From positions 11,838 to 75,837 of the forward strand of contig VZTI01001183.1 in assembly GCA_013397865.1 (NCBI GenBank): a stretch of DNA of 64,000 nucleotides, written 5' to 3'. Source of the DNA: Struthidea cinerea (Eukaryota; Chordata; Aves; Passeriformes; Corcoracidae). This document shows, piece by piece, positions 11,614-21,500 of this stretch. The notes beneath the pieces are model-generated. The model saw nothing but the letters and a program-made list of their open reading frames with translations, did not search any database and was not told where the DNA came from. Position numbers and translations under genes: made by a program. Position 1 is the stretch's first letter, and each line of letters starts with the position of its first letter.

Positions 11614-11933
11614 CTGGCAAGGCACAGAGCAAATGAAAATACACGCTCGTGGATCCAAGCGACACGGAACAGAGAAGAGGGTGCAGAACAGTTAAAGCTT
11701 GAAGTGCACGTTCTAGTTACTGACGGGGGCGGTGGCTGGCACAAGGCAACAGATCCCTGCCGGCCGCCGCCGCTCACGAGACACGTTACCGACCACGAGA
11801 CAACAGGGCCTTCGTTTTCGGGGCTCTCCCCCGCTCCGCGTGCCGGGGAAAGCGCTTCCCGGGCTCCCGGCCGGCTCCGGCAGGCCCAGCACGTCCGGCG
11901 GGGCCGCCCCGACACACGGCGAGCCCGCGGCCC

Positions 11934-12149
11934 NNNNNNNNNNNNNNNNNNNNNNNNNNNNNNNNNNNNNNNNNNNNNNNNNNNNNNNNNNNNNNNNNNN
12001 NNNNNNNNNNNNNNNNNNNNNNNNNNNNNNNNNNNNNNNNNNNNNNNNNNNNNNNNNNNNNNNNNNNNNNNNNNNNNNNNNNNNNNNNNNNNNNNNNNNN
12101 NNNNNNNNNNNNNNNNNNNNNNNNNNNNNNNNNNNNNNNNNNNNNNNNN
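11934..12149. other. Assembly gap (216 N)
   Basis: Unknown bases sit inside the CpG island upstream of DDX21. The missing DDX21 start codon and first coding exon probably lie here, since no suitable exon was found on either side. Confidence 0.99.
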
Positions 12150-12420
12150 CTCGCCGCCGCCGCTCCGCCACGCCGCGCTCCGCAGCAGCCGCGCGCCCGC
12201 CGCGCGTCACGCTCCGAGCGGCCGAGGCTCCCGGTAGCCAATGGACGGCGGATCCGGCAGCGCGGAGGCGGGGCCGCGCCATCCAACAGCCAATCGCCTG
12301 CGGCCGTCAGCGCGGGACCACAACTCCCGGCGTACCCCAGGGGACGACGTGAGGACTGCAAGCCCCGGCGCGCCCCGCGCGCGCTGTGGGGGGGCGGGCG
12401 CCATGACGGCTCCGCCATGA
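12150..12420 (-). promoter_or_regulatory. CpG-island promoter of DDX21 with two CCAAT boxes
   Basis: A GC- and CpG-rich stretch just upstream of the gap. It contains CCAAT at 12238-12242 and 12290-12294, about 52 bp apart, an arrangement common in NF-Y-driven housekeeping promoters. It may also fire to the right. The transcription start is not determined. Confidence 0.6.
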
Positions 12421-12442
12421 GGGCTCCGCCATGAGGGCTCGG
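12401..12442 (+). repeat. Three tandem copies of a 14-bp unit at the island edge
   Basis: The unit CCATGAGGGCTCCG, each copy carrying an ATG, occurs three times in tandem with one base difference in the first copy and one in the last. It starts a 60-codon plus-strand ORF at 12431-12613 that I do not recognise and do not call as a gene. Confidence 0.7.
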
Positions 12443-13170
12443 CTCGTCTTGCCGGCCCTGCCAGGGCCCTGCCCGCGGCTGTTACCAGGGCGCCTTCCCC
12501 GGAACAAATCTCCAGTAGTTTTACAAGCTGATGACTTTAGGCTCTATAACTACCGCAGAGAAGTGTTCAGTTGTGAAAAGTCTAAAGTAGGAAAGGACAG
12601 GGTGACCAAATGACTAAGATTTAAAAACCTCAAGCCTGTGCTGATTTGCAGCATGAGCCCAGCACAATCTGCTTGTAGCTACAGGGATAAATCAGGAGAA
12701 AAGTCAAAATTAGTCTTAGGAAGTAAAATCTGTGAAGCAATCCTGACAGCTGCCAGGATGTCGATTCCTTGTGGAATGGGAAGGTCAGGATCCGAGCAAG
12801 GCCTCTCTTAAAGCAGTGCCACTGGCCTTACCTGTTGTCTCCTGCCACCAGCACATTTTCATTTGCAAAGACTAAACCGTGCTTGTCAGATACAAACACA
12901 CCAAGTAGGCTGAGGACAGCTGAGAGTGCTGCAGGACAGAGTCAGAGAACCTTGGTGTTGAAGGAATTTTTGTAGTAACCAGGTGCGTGTCTAGTTCATT
13001 TGCTTTGTTTTCTCGAAGGGAAGGTGAAGCATGCTCCAATTTCTGTGGCACAAGTAGGAAACGCTCTCCAAAATTACAGTGTAAAACAGCTCTGGCCAAC
13101 TGCGGTTCCTGTTAGAGCAACACAAGCCCTTTCCAGGTCAATGGTGTGGTCTGAATGAGGAATGCCAGTT
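12443..13170. other. Spacer between DDX21 promoter and STOX1 3' end
   Basis: No gene or known repeat is recognised. Composition falls from GC-rich to average across the stretch. Confidence 0.4.
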
Positions 13171-13176
13171 CTCATT

Positions 13177-13182
13177 TTTATT
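13177..13182 (-). terminator. Candidate STOX1 poly(A) signal (AATAAA)
   Basis: A canonical minus-strand AATAAA lies about 305 nt past the proposed STOX1 stop codon at 13487. It leaves roughly 1 kb to the DDX21 promoter. Confidence 0.5.
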
Positions 13183-13486
13183 ATCACAGGGACACACAAA
13201 AAATAATTAAAGATGAGGGCAAACGAAATACACATGACCTCTCCAAACACTATTGTCAAAAGTTTTTACTAACAGCTTTGATTTAGAGACAGCCTCACTG
13301 ATGTGACTGGCTGCATTTACAGTATGGGTACCTTGTTACAAGGGGAAAGTTTACAAAGCTCATTAAAGAAAAAATCAAATATTCATGACCAGAGTTAGAT
13401 GAAGTAAGGAATTTTGTTGCAATTGTTCTTTCACTTGTCCTCCTCTTTGCATTGATATTTATACTTTTAGAATTTGGCAGGAAGCT

Positions 13487-13535
13487 TCATCTTCTTTTCA
13501 GTCCACCTAAAATAACAGAATTATTAGAAGTCAGA
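13487..13535 (-). CDS. STOX1: STOX1 last coding exon, early stop relative to human
   Basis: The exon is 49 nt. Joined to exon 3 it reads ...GIDSP-SLTSNNSVILGGLKRR-stop, matching the human C-terminal SLxSNNSVILDGLKRR as I remember it. Human continues for about 30 more residues, but here a TGA follows RR. The acceptor (GTGAAG) has a weak pyrimidine tract but is the only one that avoids an in-frame stop. Confidence 0.72.
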
Positions 13536-16500
13536 CTTCACATTCCAAAAACTAACTGAGTTGGCTTAGCTTTTAGTGCCACAGATGGCATCAGTACAGT
13601 CAAAATGACCCTCTGAAATACATTTTGCTAAAGATTTCAAGTGTTCATGTCCAAGTAGTACACAGAAAGTGTGCTTGGAAGAGTGCACAGCCAAGAGCTG
13701 CTTAAGGAAAAGATTAACAATTAGCAGAATTTCCTTAGAAACTGTAGTTTGTGGTTTGTTCCTTCATACACTGGCTTCTCAAGGTGACAGTACAAAACTA
13801 ATGAGAACTCCAATGGTTTAATTAGTTAAATACTACTCATTTAAGATATTAAGAATATGTGTTGCTGTAAAAAAAAAAAAAAAGGATGTGATTTTTAACA
13901 TAGGTTCTTGCCAATTTAGTTAAGTTTTGGAGGTCTCCATGTACAACTGTGTAAAAGATTGTTTCATGCCAATTTGTTGTCCATTAAGGGATTTTCAGGT
14001 GTAATTGCAGGCAAAACATACACTATGAAAGCTCAGGTGATGTACACATTCTGCTGTCTATTGTGGGCAAGTCAGGTGGTGTTTTCTACTTTAAATTTTT
14101 ATTGGATCTCTATTCTTTATGTACAACTGGAGAAACTAATACAATATTTAATGTCATATGGTGAGATCTATGTGAGCTGAACCTGCCTGATAACAGGAGC
14201 TTATCAAACAGTGTGTTTAACACCGAGTTTATCAAACACCATGTTTCTTAACATTTCTGCGCTTGGCCATCTCTACCTGCAGGACAAATCTCATACTGTT
14301 TTCTTGCCTCATGAAAACAAATGCAAAATACAAACAGCAGCATTTGTATAACTGATGTGAGAGAATGTTCATGTAAAAAGACTCAGCAGAACTACACAGT
14401 TTGAGTATTTCTGGATCAATAACAATGAAGTTTTAAAAGAGAACAAGAATTTTGTTGTTGAGGAGGGAGTTTATGATTTACTGCATCATTTCTGCCTAAA
14501 TCTGATGGTCAATTTGAAGATAAAACATCTTACTTAGTTTCATGTGTTTTCTTACCTTGGGGAGTCAATTCCACTGTCTCCTGTAATGCTGTGGTTTTCT
14601 GTCCCTTCTGAGTGTTTCTGTTGTGGGATCAAAGGGCATGTACTCTTAAAAAACAGATCGTTTTTTCCTAGAGACTTTCTCACTTCTTTGATTTGCAAGC
14701 CCAAAGCACAGTGTGCTTCTCCGTCTCCTAACTCATGGGTGAAGTTCTGCAAAGTGTCAGCATCAGAGTCAGCCTTGTCAGTGTGGCAGCAATCTGCCAC
14801 AGCTGAGCCCTTCCCACATTCAGTAAGGCCAGTTTCTTCATCCTTTCTGTGACCTTTCAGAAGAACCTGACTGCACAACCAACTTTCTTCTGTGGAGTCT
14901 GGTTTTGGATGCTCTTTTGAGCCGTCTGTGGATTCTGCAAAGCTAGCACTTCCCTTATAGCCGTGCTCTCCAGAGTCGCATTTATGTACAGTTGTGTTGT
15001 GCTGGGCAGGACAAGTACTAACCTTACAGGCTTTTAGGGACACAGCTGCCCCCAGCTTTTGCACAGCTGTACTCCAGTCTCTTGTGTCTGCAAAGGCATG
15101 GCCAGGAGGCAGGTGACATGGTGCACGGCCTTCAGAATTCTCATCCAGATGTGACGAGTTACAGGTGTCACCATCATGTCCCTTTTGGCACAGAAGACGG
15201 AAGTTATCAGTAAATCCTTCACTTTCCCGCTCCATTGATCCTGGATGGCTGGCACAGTCATAGTTAAATATAAGTTCATTCTTTTTATCAGTCTTTGGTC
15301 TGTATTTCACACCTTTTTTTTTGGCCAGATTAACACTGGCTGTGTAATTTGAAAGATGGACATTTTGAAATTCATTGGCTGTTCCATCTAACAACTCAAA
15401 TACAGTGTCAGCTTTGCATCTGCAATGCTCATCTTTCAGATAGAATGGAAATTTTGCATTTTCTTTGCACACACCACTATCTTCAATGTAGGAGCAAGGG
15501 AACTTTTTTTTTACTGTTCTTTTATAGAGATTTTCTTCAGAAATATTACTCTCCAGAAAGCATTTATTTTTATTATCTATTTGCAAATTACTGCCTTGTA
15601 GATTACTACCGTTTTCACTTAAATTGTCTTTCTTTAGTTGAAGGCGAGACCTGTTAGCATGGAATAGGTTGTTTTGCTTAGCTTTGTCAGCCTCAGTTTC
15701 TACAGCCAGCTGTTGAGTTTCACAGCCAAAGGGTCTTGAGGAGGCCAAGGACTGTGGCCTTTGGAAAACCCTTCCTTGCTTTTGAGTCCAGCACTTCAGC
15801 TGACTGTTGAAAGCACCTTGGTACCCTCTCAAATGAAAGCTGTGAGGTCTCCATGGCAGACCCTGAAAAGGATTCTTAATCTGCTTCTTATATAGCCCAT
15901 GGGATTCCACTGCTACATCAGGTGGCTCTTGGTTTTTGATGGGCAGTGAAATGTTCTCTTCCAGTTTCACATTTTGAGATGTTGGCTTCTGTATGTGAGA
16001 TTTCCTGCTGCTCCTGCTAATCTGCTTTTCCTTCTCTGATCTGGTTTTCCTGGTGTGTTTTGCTATTTTACTTGGTGCCTTTTGAATACAATCCTTTGAA
16101 AGATGATGGTTTTGCCTGACTATTGACGCTTCAGCTGAGGTACCATTACTGATGTATTTTTTCTCTTTACTGGTGTTTTTCTTTTTTAGCTCAAACTTCT
16201 GCATTAATATTGTGTGTTTAATCAAATTATCAACTGTAAGAGTAGGGTTAATACGCTTGATGATTTCATGTTCAATATCACGTGGAATATTGTCTAAGTC
16301 ATCTTCATCCCTGACTGGCCACTCCTGGGGAGGAAACTGGGCTGAAAAAGTGGAGTACTCCTTGTGTTTTTCTTTTTTAGAACCACTTCTCCAGAAAATA
16401 CCAAGGCCAAACCTTTTGCTTTTCAGTTTTGCTTTCACAGATGCCAGAGATTTGATGGTGTCCCAGGAATGGTTCTCAGCAGGTTCGGAGATCCCTTGAG

Positions 16501-18575
16501 TTTGAATTGAAGGCTTCAATTCACTGCAGCCTCTCTTTCCCTCTCCATTAGATTCATGGCTCATTACCTGCTGATGTCTTTGTTCACAGAGCATATTTTG
16601 GTCAGGGAAACAATGGCAGGATCTGTAATGGGTTACTGTAGGAATGTTTTCTTTCACTAGGTCTGTACAGGGCTTAATGTTTACCAGGTAAGTGATGGAA
16701 GGCAATGAGCAGCAACAACTGTCCTCCGACAGGACCCTTCTGTTGTCTTCTGTGGCATCATTTGTGATAAAGTATGTGTTGGGAGTCACAATGAAATATC
16801 CTTCTCCTGTATGATAGATTTTTCTTTCCTTAATTAGAGTGCCAAGGATATTATATAATAAATTGTGGGAGGGCACTGCAATGCCTACAACAAAGAGACA
16901 AGATATTTCAAATCAGAAATAAGTTTTCAAATAAAATGGGTGCTAGCCAAAAAACCTCTCTCATACAACAGTCCTGAAATCAACCGAACATGAAATACCC
17001 AAAGCATTTAGGTAAGGGCCAGCTGTGTCTCTGGTTGTCACTGCAGCACCACTGTGAGGGAGCAAGGATGTTGTCTTTGTGCCTGTCAGGATATGATATT
17101 CATGAGAGAGACCTTCTGCCAGGTACAAAATTAACAACATACTGTTCAAAGCATTTCCCTCCTGGCATGTTATTTAACAGTGACTTTCATCACTCTCTCT
17201 GAAGTTTCTGGTGTAGTTTGGTCAGATGTCAATTTATTACCTCACTGAGACTGGTCTCAGCTACTGGTTTTCCTTCAGGTGTCACAGTCTCAGAGTCCTT
17301 AGTCTAGTCACAGCTGATCTCCTGTCCACAAAATTAAAAACTTCCAGCAAGGTGAAAACATAGCAAGAAATACCTCCAAGACCCTACAAACTTTGAGGGT
17401 GCTACTTCTGGCTGACCTACAAATTCTACCTTGTGGTTATCTCAGTGCGCTTGCTGACTACAACACGTTCCTGGCATGGTTCTGTGGCAGTTTGTGGGGT
17501 TGTATTAATATTTTTCCCACTGGTTAAAATGCCTACCAGGTCAGCCTATATCGTTCACAGAGCTGTAAAGTTAAGAGGACTCAAAAGAAGCAGCTCAGCA
17601 TCAAACAAGCAGCCTCCTGAGAGGGCCATAATGAGACTGTACAAAGTCTCAAACACCTTAACACTTTGATGTTGCAGATCTAAGGGAAATGGAATACTTT
17701 TCAGATTTACAGGAAACATTTAAGGGAAGTGGCTGCCACCCCGTCAAAATCACAGAATCAGAATCAATATTCTGAGTTGGAAGGGACCACAAGGATCATC
17801 AAGTCCAGCTCTTAAGTGAATGGCCCATATAGGAATCTAATGCACAACCTTGGCATTATCAGCACCATCCTCCAACCAACTGAGCTAGAAGTGAAGAACT
17901 AAGTGTAAGTAATTTGCTTTCAGGAAGGAAAGGGCTAGAATATGACCAACAAACCTGAATTTGAGGCTGGTTATATTTTTTGATAGCAAACACCAGATGT
18001 AGACTCCTACCCAGTCCCTTTGCAGTCGAAGTCAGCTGTGTTCCTGTCTCTTACAGGAGGACTTAGAGTCTCTGTGATCTAACAGTCTATTTTATGCAGT
18101 TCCATATCTGGTACCTAAATACCACTTCTGTGTTTTCCCACCCTCTGGAAAGGGCATACTCTCAACATGCCACTGCGCTCAGTTACCTCTTATTCTCAAA
18201 GATTTATTAAAATCTGTGAAAAGGATTACATCCAAGTCAATGTAGTGACACAGATTGATGAGAAGTATGCACATTCAGGTATTCTACCAGGTGCCTGTTA
18301 ATTTATCCTCCTTCACCTTGCCAGCTTTGCTTGTAAACATTCAGTGATCCCTTGTCCACTATCAAAAACTCAAGCTTGATGATACAGCCACTTTTTAAAG
18401 GAGGGAGAAACAAACACGTTACCTGGATAATTTTTCACTAACTGCTCCATTAAAGTTTCCTGTGTGACCATCACATGATCTGCATTCATGTCTGATATGG
18501 TCCAGCATATTCCTTCTGCCAAAGGAACAGAGCGTGACTGCGAGAGAGGATTCATGAGAGCAGGGGTCACATCAC
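13487..18575 (-). CDS. STOX1: STOX1, storkhead-box winged-helix protein (exons 2 to 4; exon 1 not found)
   Basis: STOX1 is a DNA-binding factor with a FOX-like winged-helix (storkhead) domain, linked in human to trophoblast biology and pre-eclampsia. Join, minus strand: 18575-18423, 16884-14556, 13535-13487, in continuous frame (2531 nt). The storkhead domain is split by the exon 2/3 junction (KNYPG|IAVPSH) and continues LIKERKIYHTGEGYFIVTP. A second conserved block reads AQFPPQEWPVRDEDDLDNIP and EIIKRINPTLTVDNLIKH. The C-terminus has EGTENHSITGDSGIDSP and then SNNSVILGGLKRR before a TGA. With about 100 missing residues from exon 1 the protein would be near 945 aa, compared with 989 in human. 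Exon 1, GC-rich in mammals, is not visible and may be in the gap at 31878-31921. Confidence 0.92.
14556..16884 (-). CDS. STOX1: STOX1 exon 3: wing of the storkhead domain and the long disordered body
   Basis: The exon is 2329 nt, 775 full codons. Its start at 16884 follows TTGTTGTAG. It holds the rest of the winged helix, the conserved FPPQEWPVRDEDDLDNIPRD block (about codons 160-230), a basic Lys/Arg/Ser region and a conserved NPFQGL motif. It ends GDSGIDSP at CCAAG|GTAAGA. If the intron were retained, translation would stop at once (AGG TAA). Most of the body is probably disordered. Confidence 0.95.
16885..18422 (-). other. STOX1 intron 2
   Basis: This GT-AG intron holds the SINE at 17745-17896. 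No other gene or known repeat was seen in it. Confidence 0.85.
17745..17896 (-). mobile_element. tRNA-Ile-headed SINE with CR1-like tail (TguSINE1-like)
   Basis: On the minus strand the element opens with a tRNA-Ile-like head: TAGCTCAGTTGGTTGGAG (A box), then ATGGTGCTGATAATGCCAAG across the anticodon arm. A decayed B box and GGGCCA follow. The tail, GGACTTGATGATCCTTGTGG and then TCCCTTCCAACTCAG, is the CR1 3' end. This head-tail structure is the songbird TguSINE1 type. It lies in STOX1 intron 2. It is not a functional tRNA gene, because the T arm is degraded and the CR1 tail is fused on. Confidence 0.85.
18423..18575 (-). CDS. STOX1: STOX1 exon 2: first half of the storkhead domain
   Basis: The exon is 153 nt. 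It encodes MNPLSQSRSVPLAEGICW, SDMNADHVMVTQETLMEQLV and KNYPG, the start of the winged helix. The acceptor follows a TTTTCTTTTCTTTTAG tract. Phases show that one base comes from exon 1 and one base passes to exon 3. Confidence 0.93.
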
Positions 18576-21500
18576 CTAAAAGAAAAGAAAATTATTTGAA
18601 TGGAATAGTGTTTCATTTTTTCTGTTAGCTGTGAAAGATTTCCACTGAAAATTTCCCTTATCCTCAGCTAATTTTCTTCGGCAAATTACTTGGAAATATT
18701 TCTGAGGGGAGGGAAGTAGTGCTAGCACTTGTCAAGAGCCTTTGTAATGAAGGAAACAGAAGGTTGCCTTAAGCATGTTAGTTTGTTTGGTATAAAATTC
18801 CAGCCAAACTCATAATTTAGATTAATAAACAGGGAGCTAAGAGAGAGAATTATTTCTAATGACTGCTGATTTTTTAGAAGACTGCTTACACGTTAAACCA
18901 TGCAGAACCTGTATTTCTCCAAGCAGCTAATGGGAAAAGGTCAATATCCAACAATCTAAGTACAAAATGTTTTCACCAAGTCAGAACACAAGGAAAAAAA
19001 AGACAAGTAATAGGCTTTGTCCCTTGTCTAGCACATAAAATTGAATAGAAATTGTAAAATTCCTCTTTTAGACTGGGCTCTAGAACTAGAGATTATTTAG
19101 TATACTGGGTAGAGAGCAAAAACTCTTATTACAATTGCATGCATTTTTCAGGCTATCTCACTACCTGCCCTGGTAGGAGACAAAAACGTTATCCGTGTTC
19201 TGCATGACAAAAGCAGAAGTTTGGAGGGGCCAAGAGTGTGGCCCAGCTTCCCCAGTAACTCTGCAACCCCAGCCCAGAAGGCTGAAAAGGGTCTTAGTCC
19301 TTCACATTAATTCCCCCATCCATAAAACACAGATAAACTCTGTGCTCTCCCCTTCCCAAGATGGCAAAGGCAGTAAGGACAAGCCCAGCAAGTACTTCTG
19401 ACACAATACCAGTGCACGATTTAGCTGAAATAAAGTATTTTCCATGAAGTTGTTGATAACAAGGCATGAAGCAGGGACTCACCTGAGGTCTGTGCACACA
19501 GTGAGACAATGACCGCATACACCTTCTCAGACAAACAAAAAACCAAAAAGCCCCACTTTTCTTCTTTTTTTTTAGTTGAACTAATGGTCTGTTCCCTCGA
19601 CAGGTGATGTTCTGTGCTCCCCTATTCCGTGCTGCACAGAAAGCCCCTGGCTGTGCCCAGCTTCCAGAGCAGGCAGAAGGCAGCAGAGACTTCGGTTCCT
19701 TCACAAGGCATGGTCCAGTGTTAAATGCTAACAGGAATTTTCCCACAAGTAAAAAGTGACATTTTAGATTAAGCAATGTTCACATTTAACTAAACCGCAG
19801 TTGTCTATTGGATGACACTGTAATGCAATATTTATCCTCTAGGCAGAAAACTACAACACAAACATTTCTCTGAGTAAATAAAATACACAACATTGCTTTG
19901 AAGAGCTTAAGTTGCTCTTGACCTTTGTTTTACAACTGCTGCTATATTCAACAAAAAGAACTCTGAAAAGAAAGTCCTGGCATACAGTTTCCTCAGTGAT
20001 GTTGCTAGGAAACTCCTTGCAGGTGCAGAAACCATTGCAAGCTTTCTTTTTCTATGGGAAAGGCCATCAGCATTCAGTAAGGACTCTTGTGAGTAGTTTG
20101 CTGTCTGCAGTCTCTGCTGTGGGCACACCATGCTGCTGCCAATTTTGCCATTTGTTCCTGCAGAGCACCAGACTGCTAAGGAGTAAAATACCAAGTGTCA
20201 TTAAAATGTATTCATTATCTTTATAGTTATTATCTTGCTGTTGTTGTCTGTATCTGTTCTACAGCCTCAAATCCAATGTCTCCATTCAGGGAAGGCCGTT
20301 TCAGAATAATATTTAAAACAAAGCATTAAGCATAAGCCAGCTTGATACTGAAGGAATTTTAACAAATCTAAAATCATGTTTGAACACAAGTCTAAAATGA
20401 TTGTTGCAGAGTCAATAGTGCACACTTGCTAACAACATAAATATTAGATATCATTCTCGCCTGACTTTGAAATAAAATCCAAAATTGTGAAAGCAAGAAT
20501 TAGATCGTCGGCAACATTGATAAGCAATGCGGGTAAAGGCCCAGGCAGTACCCTACAAGTGTCTATCAAGTTTTTATTAAAAACTTTGTAGATTTACTTT
20601 CCATAGCTAAATAACTGTTGTTGCACTTCAGATATTCTCCCAAGTTTGTAGTAAATACATATAAGCTGCATCCCTTAGATTTGCACATGGAGAAGACTTA
20701 ACAATTTGTGCAAGCTGTGTCTCATAGGCCTGATGCAAAATCACCAGAGCACCATGCTCATTAAAGCTCCTTAGTGTCTGTCCTTTTACAGCTCAAAAAC
20801 CCCCTGCAGAATGCCCTGCCGACTTCCCTACTCTGTGTCGATCTGATAACAATCACCTTCCTGCTTTCTTCATAGTCTTAGGAAGGCCTTGCTTACACCT
20901 TTGTGCAGGGAACCTGTCAGCATTCAAGGAACTCAGGTTCTCCTTGATGGTTTAAATACAGCCCCATTCCCTTCCACACTCTGCAGGTTTTGCAGAACCA
21001 TGTTAACCAAAGCCAATCTCGGCAGCTGGCTAGGGCTCAGGTATTCTTATCCTTCAGTTTTCTTTACAGGTCTGTTCAAACTCTGCTCATTACCTGGACA
21101 CCTAAAACCCAAGAATACCCTTTTTGTAGCACTTACAGATCACAGTGTGGGAAGTCATCTGTAATATGAGCATTGGGTAACAAAACTCAGTGCACAGAAA
21201 AGCCTCTGGGTATTCTTGACTTGCACAAAGTGGTTTTGTTCTATCTCTGTAATGTGAGCACTATCATTTTTCACTGAGTTTTTTAACAATTGCAGAGTTT
21301 CTGCATCTTCAGGCTCTTCAGAAAAATTACATACAAGACAAGTTTTATCTGGGTGAAACCCAGGCTAATTCTGGGGAAGTGAACAGAGAGGCATTTACTA
21401 CAACAGCACTCAATTTACTTCTTAAAAGTTCAGGTAAACTGTTTACAGAACAGTAAAGGGCTAGGAGTAAATCCATTCCAGAAAAAAAAACCCAAAACAT

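Noticed and set aside
11704..12418. Long open frames spanning the N run on both strands
   Set aside because: They are open only because unknown bases contain no stop codons. GC-rich sequence makes the flanks open as well.
13441..13511. Alternative STOX1 ending through the acceptor TTATTTTAG and a WTEKKMKLPAKF frame
   Set aside because: It splices in frame with a better-looking acceptor, but the other frame encodes SNNSVILGGLKRR, which clearly matches the conserved STOX1 C-terminus.
17821..17896. Possible tRNA-Ile gene on the minus strand
   Set aside because: The T arm and B box are decayed and the sequence continues straight into a CR1 3' end, so it is a SINE head and not a working tRNA gene.
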